In this document: piece by piece, positions 1 through 11,884 of the stretch
Layout of the letters: each line of letters starts with the position of its first letter
Position numbering within the stretch: position 1 is the stretch's first letter
Assembly: GCA_030278955.1 (NCBI GenBank)
Contig: JAOANR010000001.1
Coordinates: 39,830,890 to 39,894,889, forward strand
DNA from: Hygrophila difformis
Taxonomy: Eukaryota; Streptophyta; Magnoliopsida; Lamiales; Acanthaceae
Direction of reading: 5' to 3'
DNA: 64,000 nucleotides
The notes under the pieces: model-generated
The model's input: the letters and a program-made list of their open reading frames with translations, nothing else
What the model was told of the DNA's origin: nothing
The model's database searches: none
Position numbers and translations under genes: made by a program

Positions 1-27
1 CATGAACAGCTTTCCAAGCCACTATTT

Positions 28-522
28 TTACCTTCGCCGGCACTTGACAGCCCACAACCTTTTCCACCACCCCCTCTTGTCTGTACTCTCTGTATTAACA
101 CCTTTTTCCCAGCAGGATCTTGTTGAGAACTTCCCGTTTGCCTCCCAAACCCACTTAACTTGATCCCCCATGAATCGGTTTAATTTGTTACCATTTATAG
201 TATTCAGAAATTCTGCCCATACACCCTTTTCCCAATCGTACAAGGTCCTTCTCAATTGTATATTCCATTCCCATTCGAATCCCCTCCAATTCCCAAACTC
301 CATAATTTTCCCATCCTTGTTTCTAGCCAACGCCTAAATTCTCGGAAATAACACTTTCAATGGTCTCTCACCTACTACCCAGTTATCGGACCAAAACCTA
401 ATTCTCTCCCCATTCCCAACACAAATGCGGAATCCTTCACCGAGCCCCCTTCTTCTAGCTTCTTCCCATGAATTACAAATTCTGCCCCAAATAGATCTTC
501 CCCTTTTTGCATCCGGGGCCAA
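28..522 (-). pseudogene. LINE-A C-terminal zf-RVT-like region, broken
   Basis: Two short open stretches (522-334 and 330-28) continue the LINE-A protein after its reverse transcriptase. The first contains WGRICNSWEEARRRGLGEG and IRFWSDNWV, a usual linker in plant L1 ORF2 proteins. The second contains VKWVWEANGKFSTRSCW, typical of the zf-RVT domain. Stops at about 598 and 334 interrupt the frame. The rest of the 3' end lies outside the window. Confidence 0.75.
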
Positions 523-597
523 TGGAGATAGGTTGTTGTAGTACTTCGCATCTATTACCTCCTTCCATAGGGTATTTTCCTTGCCAAACCGCCACTT

Positions 598-1835
598 CTA
601 TTTCAACAAAGAAGCCTCATTGAACCTCCTACAGTTCCAAAAACTCAATCCACCATCAACCTTTCTCATACATATTTTTTCCCAATTAATAAGGTGAATT
701 TTTCTACTCTCTCCCCATTTATTCCAAAAGAAGCAACGTTTTAGCTTCTCCAAGCGCTCTGCTACCGTAGCTGGAATTTTAAAGATCGACATGAAATAAA
801 CCGGGAGGCTGCAAATAACTGAGTTAATCAAACACAACCTGCCCGCCTGAGAGAGGAGCCTACCCTTCCACCACGCCAATTTCTTCTCCACTTTTTCTAT
901 CACCGATTGCCAAATAGCAGTACAATTAACCCTACCTCCAATCGGAATTCCCAAATAATTCACAGGCCATTTACCCGTCTCGCAACCCATCACTGCCGCA
1001 GCTTCCCTTACTAGCTCCTCCGGGCAGTTGATCCCATATATCTTGCTCTTCCCATAATTAATTTGTAAACCGGTAGCCAATGATAAACACTTGAGAATTC
1101 TTTTGATTAGAACAATCTGTAGCACATCACCTTCACAGAATAAAACTGTATCGTCTGCGAATTGCAAATGAGAAATGGTTGGCCCACTACCCCCTGCCGA
1201 TAATCCCTTGAACAGCTCCAGATCAGTTGCATTCTTTAACAACCTGTTTAAAATTTCCACAACTAAGACGAAGAGGTACGGGGATAAAGGGTCCCCTTGT
1301 CTCAGTCCCTTTTGCATTTGGAAGAATCCCGTAGGTGTCCCATTGATTAATACAGCTGCCGACGCGCTTGTGATACAATCCTTGATCCAACCAATCCACC
1401 TATCTCCAAAATTCATTGCCCGTAGTACACCAATCAATGCTTCCCAGGAAATATTGTCATAGGCTTTTGCGAAATCTAGTTTCACAACAAACCCTTTCAT
1501 TCCACGACTTTTGGTCGATTGGATTACCTCCGAGGCTATCAACACACCATCCAAAATCTGTCTTCCTTTTACGAATGCCATTTGAGATTTGCCTACAACT
1601 ACATCTATCACAGCCTGCATCCTCTTAGCAAGACTTTAGCAATCATCTTATACACACTCCCGACAAGTGAAATAGGTCTGAAGTCCCCGAATTCACTAGG
1701 GTTCTCTTTCTTTGGAATGAGCGCGATGAAAGACCCCCCAATCTCCTTGGGAATTCCTCCTCCATCCTCTAATTTCTTGAAAACAGCTAGAATCTCAGTT
1801 TTCACCACCTCCCAGTACGCTTTGAAAAAGGACAT
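598..1835 (-). pseudogene. LINE-A reverse transcriptase, frameshifted
   Basis: Two overlapping reading frames (1835-1608 and 1620-598) together cover most of an L1-type reverse transcriptase. Visible motifs are GDFRPISLVGSVYK, KLDFAKAYDNISWE, GLRQGDPLSPYLF and the catalytic FADD (in QFADDTVLFCEG). The frame changes near 1615-1620, just before the MQAVIDVV segment, so one indel separates the halves. The upstream endonuclease and ORF1 are absent because of 5' truncation. In a live element this enzyme copies the RNA into DNA at a nicked chromosomal site. The reading stops at 598 within the region following the thumb. Confidence 0.88.
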
Positions 1836-1908
1836 ATTAATTCAAAACTTGAGAATAATTTAATTTATCTCTTATTTTTTGTTTTTTCATTTCTTTAAAG
1901 GCAATATA

Positions 1909-1970
1909 CCACAAGAAAAATCTAGTTTAGTGATTCAATTCGCGACCGAAAAGTTCGATCGCTAAGCCCA
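1909..1970 (+). repeat. possible CACTA transposon terminus remnant
   Basis: ACCACAAGAAAAATC near 1909 resembles the CACTACAAGAAAAA end of CACTA elements. It is followed by a short inverted GCGACC/GATCGC motif like the GCGACCGA motifs at 37 kb. It is short and diverged, so the call is tentative. Confidence 0.3.
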
Positions 1971-2044
1971 AAACTCAGTTTTCTCTCTTCTTATTTTTTT
2001 TAACTATTTTTAAATTTTGCTCAAATTGCAAATAGATAATGGGA

Positions 2045-2230
2045 GGGATAAGGGTTGCGGACTTGCCCAAACGGCTGTTCATGCCTTCCAATATTAAGGT
2101 TCCGGGTTCAATTCCATACACAAATTGATACGGCCGAGAATTTGAGTATTCACAAATCACATCCATACACTGTGATACACATCCCTTATTTCTTCCCATT
2201 TATTTTATTTTTAGTTTTTAAATTTTTGGT
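2045..2230 (+). mobile_element. tRNA-derived SINE
   Basis: A box-A-like stretch (ACTTGCCCAAACGGC, about 2061-2075) and a box-B match (GGGTTCAATTCC, 2104-2115) sit at the spacing of a tRNA-type RNA polymerase III promoter. The intervening GTTCATGCCTTCCAA is shared with the SINE at 16583. No clear target-site duplication was found by eye. Confidence 0.6.
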
Positions 2231-2497
2231 GTGCGTACCCATCTTTATGAATGATGTAACCAATACATAACGAACACACACTGTTATCCAATAGGGTCAG
2301 AAGATCCAAGAAAATTATTTAAAGAAGCAGCAGTGGCAGCAGAGCTCACTGATCGATCTTTAACCAATTTGTGGGCCTCATTTCTTCCAATTCTTTTTTA
2401 ATCTTTCCATTGGTTCAGACGGAAAAAACAGTTGAAATCAATTGCACAGTTATTTTCTTATATAAAATTGTCTTCATCACTGGATTTTCTTGAGGGG

Positions 2498-2516
2498 TTT
2501 TTTTTTTTTTTTTTTT
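2498..2516 (+). repeat. poly(T) tract of 19 bases
   Basis: An uninterrupted T run, possibly the tail of an old minus-strand retroposon. No body could be recognised beside it. Confidence 0.8.
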
Positions 2517-3623
2517 GTTTTACATGCGAACAGGTCTGATTTATCATGTTCTGAAATCTAACAATTTTCACAAGGTTATATGAGGAAATAATTAAAATTT
2601 ACAGTTCAAGAAAAGAAACAGACAGCATTTTCATATGTGTGGATATTTCATGTAGTATTTAGTTTGTATTTAGGCCGTGTATAATGTATGTGTCGGAATA
2701 AACTGTCGGAAAAGAAGAAGACTGCAACTGTAAGCAATATTACATTTGTCTTTCTAGCTTTTTGGCAAGATCTGTTCATGAATTAAATAAGGCTAAAGGA
2801 CTGAATCCAGCTACCTTCTGCCAAAGCTTTACTCTTCTTGTTGATGGCTGCAGCAGTGGACCCAATGGTGGATCTAAAGAAAATGGCACAGGGAGTTAGA
2901 GGATTTTCCATGAAGAAACCCTAATTTCTTTCTAGGATTTGTTCCCAAGGCTTGATCTTTATAAATCCATTGAATTAGGAAATTTTTAATAAATAAAAAT
3001 GTTATTTTAATTCTAGCTAGGTAGTGTAGTGGGGTTAAAAAATCTTTAAACAGTAGACTTTGAGACTTGGACCATTAAAATTAAAATTATACTGTATCAT
3101 AATAATTGAGTGCCTTGTTTAGGGTTTATAGCAAGGTTTTGAAAGATTTGGTTTGGGAGCTGAATTTGTTTTTGCTGAAATGTTGAAAGAGTACTTTGCA
3201 TATGTTGAGTGTTTTTATACAGCTCAGACACGATTAAATACTCAGCATACACCTCATTAACACAAAGCACACACCTCATCGGGTCAGCACGGCAGCATCT
3301 ATTGAATGTCACACATTCAGTACCCTATTGAAACCCAGTTTGGAATCCTATGAATGTAATGAAAATTAATGTTTTTGTGATGATTAAATCCTTAATTACC
3401 CGTACTTTAACCCAGTTTTGTGATGATCAAGCTCATTTACCCAGCTCACCTTTAACCAATCCGAAACATATGTATTAGGATAATGGTAGTATGTAATATA
3501 ATCCCTTGTTTGTGATGAGACAGATCAACTCAAGTAGTACTATGAATAACTGAACCCTAGCCTCATGGTGGACAATTTTTTTTTGTCTAAACAAAGTCAA
3601 CTACAAATTAAACAACTAAATAA

Positions 3624-3648
<25 letters not shown>
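3624..3648 (+). repeat. (AT)n microsatellite
   Basis: About 12 AT dinucleotides in an AT-rich intergenic stretch. Confidence 0.85.
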
Positions 3649-3654
<6 letters not shown>

Positions 3655-4497
3655 TTATGATTTATGATATGAAATAAATGTGTAGGGATGATGGGTAAAA
3701 AGTTAAAAAAAATAAAATAATGAAGAAGTGGGGCAAAATGCAATTATGCAGGATTAATTGATGGGGATAGATGGGAAGAACAGAGAGATATGTAGAGGAA
3801 CGTTACTATCTCAGTCTGAGAGTTGAGACAATACTCCATTATTTTCTAGGACCATTTATATATATCGATCACTCTTCTCTTCTCTTCTGCCCACCTCTGA
3901 TCTCCTATTAGTATTACTTCTGACTCCCTGCTGTCCTTTTCTTTCTTTCTTTTTCTTACATGAAATTAAATTAACAAACTGTACAGTGACCTTGTTTCAA
4001 GTCGGCAGATAGTGACTAACAACATGTTAATAACAATTTGATTACCAAATAGTAATATGAAATTTGATTGAAATTATTTATTAGATTAATATTAGCATAA
4101 ACCAATTAAAAAGATATTAATAAAATTAATGGGTTTGTACCAAACGCAGATGGCCTATTTGGTATGATGCTCCGGTAGCTTCAGCAGGTATCTCGAGTTC
4201 CTGCCTTTTTGTATATGTAGAATTGGTCTGTATATGTCGTCGCCTAAAACTTCGTCAACTTCCGGACTTGGTCGACTTGTTCGTCTCCTCGTACGCCAGG
4301 CGACGAAATCCTTTTATCACCTTCCATGAAAATTTTTGTAGTGAAATTTTATATAACTCTTCAATATCCACTCGATCTTCGAGAGATTAGTCTTGGGCTC
4401 AATCAGGTCTATGAAAATACCCTATATTCATCCTAAAATAATGTGTCACTATGGCTTGGACTCCCATCACTCTTACCGACACTTGGGTATCACTCGT

Positions 4498-4580
<83 letters not shown>
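4498..4580 (+). repeat. (TAA)n microsatellite, about 27 units
   Basis: An uninterrupted trinucleotide array. It creates spurious poly-Asn and poly-Ile open frames on the two strands, which are not genes. Confidence 0.95.
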
Positions 4581-4581
<1 letters not shown>

Positions 4582-4589
4582 CACCTATT

Positions 4590-5615
4590 TTTAGGGGTAT
4601 ACAATAATAATATTCTACTACAAAAAAATGTCAGTGGACCACTTCATTAAAAGGGGGCGCAATGAAACGTTTAGTTAAAGCCCAGTCCATAGAAAGATGG
4701 CCTATGCCCTCAGTCAGTCGCCATATATGATGATTATTTCATATGTTTGGGCCGAAACAACAATAACTCACTTAAACGAACCACTTATTACACCATCCAA
4801 CTCCCCCATATATAGTTATGGTATCCAAAACCCACTCGAAAGTTTGGGCCTTTCTAGAAATTTTCTTAAAAGGGTTGGGCATTGTAAACATTTGGACCGA
4901 AAGAAATACTCCTATTTTGGGACAAATTCTGGTAATCATACAACCCAAAATGTTTCCACATTAATTTATGTCTTTTGAGCCCACAAAGAGTAGGCTGAAG
5001 CTAAAGCACTAATAGAAGGTGGGGCTAACTCTAATAGTAAGCTCATGTTTTTTTTCTGGTATTGGATTTCTCTCGTGTATTTTGGATCATTTGTAAGTCC
5101 CTATATTTCCAGCTGTTGTTGGACTTGTCTCCGGGATCTCTTTGGCTAATGGATTGATTGATTTCTCCACTTGTCTATTCTCACATCACATGGAACGTAA
5201 CATCCAAGGGGCCAAATCAACTCATATCAGGCCAGCTACTAAGAAGATCCTAAGTACTACAGAACCTAGTTTGGTGATAATTCTTGAACCCCAGATGCCC
5301 TTTTGCTCTATGCTCCAACTTCTGGGGGGGAAAAAAAAAAATGGTTATTATTGAATTGCTATTTGTAAAGCCAGAGGTAGTGTTTTCTAACACAGGGAGA
5401 GTTAGATAGTCGGTCTCTTGTCATTGAATTATTCAATAGTCACTTCCTTCCCATATACATTCCTAGGGGAAAAATTCAGGAACCATTACAATCCAACTTC
5501 CAACTCAAGCAGGTCCATAATTTTTATTACAAATGTGGTGTGAACCAAAAGGGGGTTCATTCATTAAAACTATCACAAGTAAATTAAGGTTTTCAAAAGT
5601 AAACATCAAGAACAA
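4590..5615. other. intergenic DNA downstream of the LONGIFOLIA-like gene
   Basis: No domain-bearing frame is visible. The part nearest 5615 is expected to hold the 3' UTR and poly(A) site of the minus-strand gene that ends at 5622. The sequence alone does not define that site. Confidence 0.5.
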
Positions 5616-5621
5616 TACATT

Positions 5622-8600
5622 CTACTTTTTAGTTGTTGCCTTTTTACTTCTTGCTTTACCTATCAAACCAGCAGATTCCCCATTCACAACCTCATTCACC
5701 AGATCTTTGAAAATCAGCCGTTCAATGTCGAGGACCGCGCCCGAGATCTCCCCATTGAAGTCCATCCAGCATCCTGACCTATGCATCACATCATACGACA
5801 GGATGTTCTTCCAATCGTCATCTCCATCCTCGTTCGCATCCCTGCATTTTGGATTCTTTGCCTGAAGCCCATCGATCTCGGAGCAAAGCTCCCGCAGAAG
5901 CTTCTGTGCATTCGACGTCCTTCTTGCTAGTCGAACCAGCCTTATCCAAGGCTCGGAATGTGGGACTGTCGGAGCCAATCTTTGGGCCAGAATCTCATTG
6001 GTGACATCAAATATGAGTTTCCTGTGGATTTTTTCGAGTGTGGCTTGTGCTTTCCTTTGGGTGCTGAGTTGCTCCTTTGATGACTTGCTCGCCTTCTTTT
6101 GCTCCAAGACCAGAAACAAGTCCGGATTGATGGGATGCCCTGATTGATGAAACTGGAAATCCTTCAGGCTTGAGCTGAGGTCTCTGAGGAGGAGACCAGA
6201 CGCCAGTAGAACCTCGGAAACATATCTGTGGTCCAGATCAGTGTCTTCACACAATGAGGCGATGTAATCCGTACGTGCTTCATCATGGCTGGAGTTGAGC
6301 CTTTGGAGCTTCTGAACTAAGTTTTCAATGTTTTGAAGCTTCCTTCGGTTTATCTCAAAGGCAGCGCTAGATCCAGTCGATATGGGAGCAAAGCCATCGA
6401 CTAAACTCTGTTCGTCTATGTTCGCATTCCTCTGGACACCTCTTGCTGCCTCAACTGACATTCGGAAAAGTATAACATACGGTAACAAGTTATAAAACAG
6501 GAGATTTTTAAGCAACAAAATACGATACAAGAACAATGTTCTTGGCATTGTAATACCTTTGAGTGCCTTCCCAGCATACTTAACACGAGAAGGCGAATCT
6601 TGTTTGCACAGAACATTTTCAAGAACCGACACAGGACTAGAGTGTTCGAGCTGCACAGAACCTGATTCTCCAGACTCTTCTTCATTTACCACAGCAGTCG
6701 ATTTCTGAAAGAACAAAGAAACATATTAGCAAAAAACCAGCTAATTTAGGATACATGGTAAAGAGGTAATGGCATTTCCTACCAAATCAGACAGTGTAAA
6801 GTCAGCAGCTTTAGCTGATGGACTCTGGATGCTGCTTAAACTCGGAGATCTTTCCGAATTAGTGACCTGGGAATTCTTGGATCCCCTGACTGTTGACAGG
6901 TTTTCAACACTGGCCTCACTCATTTGGTCTTCGCTTTTCTGATGATTGTGGCTTTTCGTTCTTCGCCTTCCACCAGGGGAACTTGACTCGCCTTGTTGCT
7001 TGTTTAACTGCCTTGTTGGTCTGCTCGAATCAGGAGAGGTTGGCAGTCGAGATCTCTTTTCCAGCTCCACTTTTTTCTGTTGCATTCTTGGGCTGATGGA
7101 TCCTGAACTTTTCCCTGTCACTGCATTCGCCTCTTTGCCCGTCTGTTGTGATCTTGTTGATAACTGCGTGGCTTTCGCGTTTTTGTCACTTGTTTTATTT
7201 GAAGAATTCATACCATTCACAATCTGATCTCTAGAAGCCTTTGCAATGCCACTTCCCTGATGTTTCCAGATTGCAGAAGCAGTAGGCATCCCTGATTTCT
7301 GGACAAGTTTCACAGGCTTCATGATTACAATCGGCGACTCCTGGTTTGGTGCAGCAGTCGCCTTCCGCCTTGTGTGAGCTGGAATTTGACTGCCCTGTGT
7401 CTGTTTGTTGTCCTCTGATCTTGTGGAACCTAAAAGCATATCCTCCTCATCTTCATGACTATTGAAATTCGAATCTTGCCCTTCATTCGGCGTTTCTAGC
7501 AACCCCTTAGTCTGCATTGCTTCCAGTATCTGTTTCAATGCTCTAAGGTCCTTCCCAGATTGATGAAACTCAAGATCCTTCAATCTCTTCTCTATCTCAC
7601 TGTAAACAGAGGGAAACGTCGTCGAAGCCTTTGCCACGCCTCGTGTAGTTCTTGAGGAAGGCTTTTGGGTACCCTTCAATCTGTCCATCTGTTTCCACGG
7701 TGCTGGCTCGATTGGGAATTTAGACATAGGTTTCATTGAACCATCAGGACTCCTCCAACGAGGCGAGCTAGGCTCCTTCCACGAGCCCTTTGAAGAGGTC
7801 GATAGTAGTATCGGTTTAGTTTGCTCTGTTTTTTCGAATGATGTTGGAATGTCGAGAAATTCTTCATTAGGCTCGCTTGTCTTCGAGCCCATGTCGACAC
7901 CATAAGATGAAACAGCATCAGGCAACATTTCCAAGCCCATTAGTTTCGCGACTACACTTGGAGGCCGTGCTTGATTTCCAAGCCCGCCATGATCCTTCAC
8001 CGCGTTCTTTATCAGTAGTTTTGAATTCGAATCAGCATTCAGACTCCTAGTCGATACTTCCCTACTGTCCAATGAAAGCCTTGGAAGATCCTTGAGCTTA
8101 ATCGAGGATTTGGAAACATCCCCTGTTTCCAAGGGCGCGCGGTTTATGTCTCTTCCATCGTAAGAAAACCGAGGGGCATCTCTTGGAACTGAAAACGACG
8201 ATCCCTCTTTGAAGTGGCAGGACGATGATCTCAAGAGCTCTCTAGGCTCATTACTATACCTTGACGATTCTTGAAGCTTAGCAAGAACTCTAAGAGACTC
8301 CTTGAGCTCCATAGGAGTTCGTTGCCTTTTATCATAACTAGAACCGCGAGAATCACTGCTCATATTTGAATCTATCCTTTGTGGCTCTTGAAGCTCTGCA
8401 ATGGGACTTGGAGCATCTTCTATAGCTTTAGCTTTAACCGATAAACTCTGGATTTCACGGTACATTGAATCCTTCACAAAATCGCGGATATCAATGACTG
8501 GTCGACCAAACTGTGAAGACGGATGCTGCAGGCTCGTGGCTGTGTCCCCTGAATGAGTCTCTAAAAAGATCATCTTGTCGAACGACAACTGCTCCGACTG

Positions 8601-9326
8601 AGCAGCTCTGTTGCATTCGGGCGAAGAGAATGATGATGAAAGCGACGAAGATGAAAACGATGCCCTTGAGGATTCAGTCGACACTCTTTGCCTTTCTTGC
8701 ATATTCCTATGTGCATACTTCTCCTATAACAACAAACATCAAAACACCAAATTTTCCTTACACTGTAAGCTACGTTTGCAGTTCTGCAACATTCAACAAT
8801 CTAACAACAAACACTACACATTCTAAACTCCATCAATACAATGAAACAAATTTAGCATCAATCGATATTACCAGCGACGCAGATTTCAAGTGTGCACTCG
8901 CCATTTCGCCCTCTGAAGCACCCGTATTGTGATAAGAACTTCCTGCAAGAAAAGAACAGGATCACACCAAGCCAATGGCCATAAACCGAACCTACCAAAT
9001 GGAATACACAAAGGGGATACACATATTGTTAAGCACTTCAAAATCACCATCCTAAAAGGACTAAAAACGCGCCAACACAAAATCTACAAGGCCACAAAGC
9101 AATACCGAAACCAAGATCATTGCCAACAACCTAAATCAAGAAAACAACAAAAAAAAAACCGATCTTTACCAGGAGGAAGCCTTTTTGGGCTGTGCCCAAC
9201 AGCACGCCTAGTGCTGGTAAGAATGTGTTGTCGATCAAACATCTGAAGGATCCCTGTCATACACCCTATCTGCTTTTGCAGCTCAGGATTTTCATCTCTT
9301 AATGAATGCAAAAGCTTTGCTGCCAT
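5622..9326 (-). CDS. LNG-like: LONGIFOLIA / TON1-recruiting-motif (TRM) family protein, five coding exons
   Basis: Spliced model on the minus strand: 9326-9170, 8942-8872, 8723-6783, 6704-6557 and 6454-5622, joining in frame to 1,049 residues. Introns have GT donors and AG acceptors. The first in-frame ATG is at 9326-9324; the open frame reaches 9332, but only through GTG. The acceptor at 8724 is chosen over a nearer AG at 8707 because it alone keeps the frame. The N-terminus (AAKLLHSLRDENPELQKQIG) is the conserved LONGIFOLIA start. Further in are a PPSVVAKLMGLE motif (about residues 330-342), an EIEKRLKDLEFHQSGKDLRA segment (about 452-471) and a DUF4378-like C-terminus rich in acidic and hydrophobic residues (about 850-1045). 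Family members are known to promote longitudinal cell elongation, and TRM proteins associate with cortical microtubules through TON1. Typical family length is 900-1,100 residues, so the gene looks complete. Confidence 0.9.
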
Positions 9327-10010
9327 ATTCACAACACCAAACTAAACTAAACTGATGAAATCCACAGAGCCCTTTCTAGGTTCAAACCTAAGTATTCAAC
9401 CCAGTCAATGCTATGTACATAAATAAATGTCACCCTATCAGCTATCTCTACCGAATGAATGCCCTAAACACAACCTAAATTGTATAGATAACACCAAATC
9501 CCATTTTCCCCATATTTAAGAGAAACCCAGAATTCATAAACAAAGATTCTGCAAAACCCATCTCAGGAGCAAATCAAAACACCCAAAATACCAAAGCCCA
9601 CTGCACAAAACCAGATCTTGCTGGTCAAACACAAGCAATTTCAATGGCATTCAGATCCAAAGAGTGGGTAAAGGGGGAAATGATAAAAACTGAAGAAACC
9701 CCTCAACAGTCAATACAATGCCAGCAAGAAAATCCAAAAAACAAAGCGAAAGGAGGACAGCCCAGAAGTGGTGGGAGAGTTCTTTGTTCAATGAAGGTAT
9801 GGTCCATCATCCATGTGTCCATTGAGGTATGATAGGAGGAAGGGGATAAAAATGAAAACTGAAATATAAATAAATAAATATAAAAACAAAGCATTAAAAG
9901 ACTGAAATGTGGAGTAGAATTCAATAAATTACCTAGTGATGAGGGAGATGGAGATGGAGAGAGGCCAGGTATTAGTTGTTATTCATATTTTTCTTCTCAC
10001 AGTTCCATGT
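9327..10010 (-). promoter_or_regulatory. probable leader intron and 5' UTR exon of the LONGIFOLIA-like gene
   Basis: On the minus strand a pyrimidine-rich stretch (CCTCTCTCCATCTCCATCTC, within about 9940-9966) ends in CACTAG followed by GTAATT at 9932. This looks like a 5' UTR exon and a splice donor. A possible acceptor, CATCAG, lies near 9350, just upstream of the start codon at 9326. No TATA box stood out. This is inference from splice-like signals and needs transcript evidence. Confidence 0.4.
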
Positions 10011-10163
10011 GGGATGGGGTATATGTGTGGGTCTCAAATTGTCTGCTTGGACATGTGATTTTGTCAGCATTATATTGTAAGAAGAAGAAGAGGAGGAAGA
10101 TTAATTCTGTCCAAACAATATAATTCTTTTTCATTTCTCATTTTATTTTTGTTCAGATTAGTA

Positions 10164-10423
10164 CTCCCTCCGTTTTTAAATGATAGCTACATTGGTGAGT
10201 TTGACACTATTCACACAATCACTTTGACTTGAAGTTTTATCATAGATATACAAGTTAAAATATAGTCAATTGAGATCTTGTTAGATTCGTCTTGTCTTGT
10301 AGTTTTTAAATATCGAACTTTTAGAATTTTTACTTGTACCGAATTTGAGTTATTAACGATTTAAAATGTGCATTGGACTGCGTGCTGGGTTGGTCAGTAG
10401 CTATCTTTAAAAAACCGAGGAAG
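10164..10423. mobile_element. Stowaway-type MITE (260 bp)
   Basis: Terminal inverted repeats of about 27 bases begin CTCCCTCCGTTTTT on the left, matched by the complement of AACCGAGGAAG on the right, and both arms continue into GATAGCTAC. The element is flanked by TA on both sides (10162-10163 and 10424-10425), the Tc1/mariner-type target duplication. It is too short to encode transposase. It lies about 150-200 bp upstream of the probable LONGIFOLIA-like leader exon. Confidence 0.85.
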
Positions 10424-10734
10424 TAGTATTTAATAGTATATGCATTTTTTTGGAAGAGAGACATGTAGTATTTTCTTTTGGTGAGTGATCAAGTTATCTC
10501 TTATCTTGCCACAAATTCAAGACATTTCTTTTTCTAGTAAAACTCCGTTTTCAGGATTTAATTCTTGAGGATTACATTTAAATTATCTGGGGTTTTGCGT
10601 GGTGCTTTCTCACGTAAAGAAAAGTGTCCAGTAAATCAAAAAATCAAAATTTTAATAAGTATATAAGTTGAGTTATTATTATTTTAATATCTTTATTTAT
10701 TTTTAATTTCATCAATAACATCTGTTACAGGGGA

Positions 10735-10875
10735 TGGTGATTTAATCAAATAGTCTCTCAAAATTATAATTGGGAGTTCGATTCTCTACTGCCTCCTATT
10801 CCATCCTCTTTATTCCTTGTAATTTATGATGTATGTTACAATTCACATAAGGGCAGTACATTTAAGAGTTTAATA
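10735..10875 (+). mobile_element. SINE-like fragment
   Basis: A box-B match (GAGTTCGATTCTC, 10774-10786) is followed by CTATTCCATCCTCTTTATTC and TTGTAATTTATGATGTATG, which resemble the 3' half of the 16.6-kb and 34.9-kb SINEs. Box A is diverged. Confidence 0.5.
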
Positions 10876-10989
10876 TTCGCCAAAGAAAAATAGTTTATAC
10901 CAAATTTAAATAAAAAATAGGGGAAAAATTTATGTCTAATATTTTTATTAAAAAAAGAAGAAGAAAGAGAAGTAGGTAGTAAATGAATT

Positions 10990-11110
10990 AGATGGTATGA
11001 GACGAAACGTCAGTGGTGACTGAGACTAATTTTAGTTGAGAGATTATGGTTCAATTCCCTGCCACAACAACTGAGAGATGAATGGAATCATTTTGATAAC
11101 CAAATTCACC
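10990..11110 (+). repeat. degraded SINE-like fragment
   Basis: A box-B match (GGTTCAATTCC, 11048-11058) follows a GGTGACTGAGACTAATTT segment that could be a decayed box-A region. No tail or target duplication is evident. Confidence 0.3.
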
Positions 11111-11724
11111 CTAGACAACTTAGTCAGTCCAATAATTCAGATACTAATAATGATTGATCCTCAAACCAAAAAAAATGCATGGTATGAAGTAATTTTTTTT
11201 TTAATTATATCTTCTACCATAAGACTTGTAATTATGGGGTACTTTTTGGTTCAACCCAAGAATAAAAATGCAAAGTAGATTTTATTCATTGGGAGGTTAC
11301 CTTATTCCGTCATATGATAATAATTCAGAATTTAACTCGAACCCATTATTGTTTCAAACTTCATACTATTTGAATATAAGTTCAAATTCTTAAATTAAAA
11401 CTCTATTATTAAACGTTCTCTTTATAAGTATTATAAAGTTGACGAGGAAGACTTATAGACGGTTACTCTCATTTACTTATTCATGATATAAATGTGAGAA
11501 GCAACAAATTTTAAATTTCAAATATGTGCTTTTGTTATATTGATAATAGTATTTATTGACATCTTAGTAATTTTAAATAACCACTATTCTTTCCATTAGT
11601 TCTTAACACTAATAGAAGTATTTTTTAAAAAGAACCTTTCAAATGGCATTTGAGTGTCGGAAAACGGTAGTTGAAGCTCAATGATAAGATAGAAAGTCGG
11701 GATACTTGACCATTTGTCGTTTAA

Positions 11725-11880
11725 GAATTTGGCTAAGTGGTCAATTCCCCTATTTCCGACTTTATAGTTGAGATTCGATTCCCCATCCGACTTCCTTTCC
11801 CATCCCCTATCATTTTGTAATTTATGTACATGGCTTTCCATCATATCTTTTCTGACCAATGGCTTCCTCAAAAATAAAAA
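11725..11880 (+). mobile_element. tRNA-derived SINE
   Basis: Box A (TGGCTAAGTGG, 11730-11740) fits the tRNA consensus well, and box B (GAGATTCGATTCC) lies at 11770-11782. After them come TTTTGTAATTTATGTACATG and CTTCCTCAAAAATAAAAAT, a 3' end like that of the other SINEs in this window. Confidence 0.65.
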
Positions 11881-11884
11881 TTTC

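Larger units (their letters stand above)
1..1838 (-). mobile_element. 5'-truncated L1-type LINE (LINE-A), running off the window
   Basis: A minus-strand non-LTR retrotransposon whose 5' edge lies near 1838, inside the reverse transcriptase region, and whose 3' part continues past base 1. Reverse transcriptase, then a zf-RVT-like region, read in order from high to low coordinates. The protein is close to the reverse transcriptase of LINE-C at 50-54 kb: both have FRPISLVGSVYK, KGRQI-DGVL and KLDFAKAYDN. The two pieces overlap in the protein, so they are separate insertions of one family. Frameshifts and stops make it a dead copy. Confidence 0.9.
2276..4390. other. AT-rich intergenic DNA, no gene seen
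   Basis: Only short open frames without recognisable domains. It holds a poly(T) run at 2498-2516 and an (AT)n run at 3624-3648. Nothing else could be assigned. Confidence 0.6.

Noticed and set aside
2045..2230. Functional tRNA genes at the box A/box B sites
   Set aside because: The flanking sequence does not fold as a tRNA cloverleaf. The sites share SINE bodies and tails, so SINE calls fit better.
4393..4650. Open frames with long poly-Asn or poly-Ile runs
   Set aside because: They are translations of the (TAA)n microsatellite on the two strands and have no domain.
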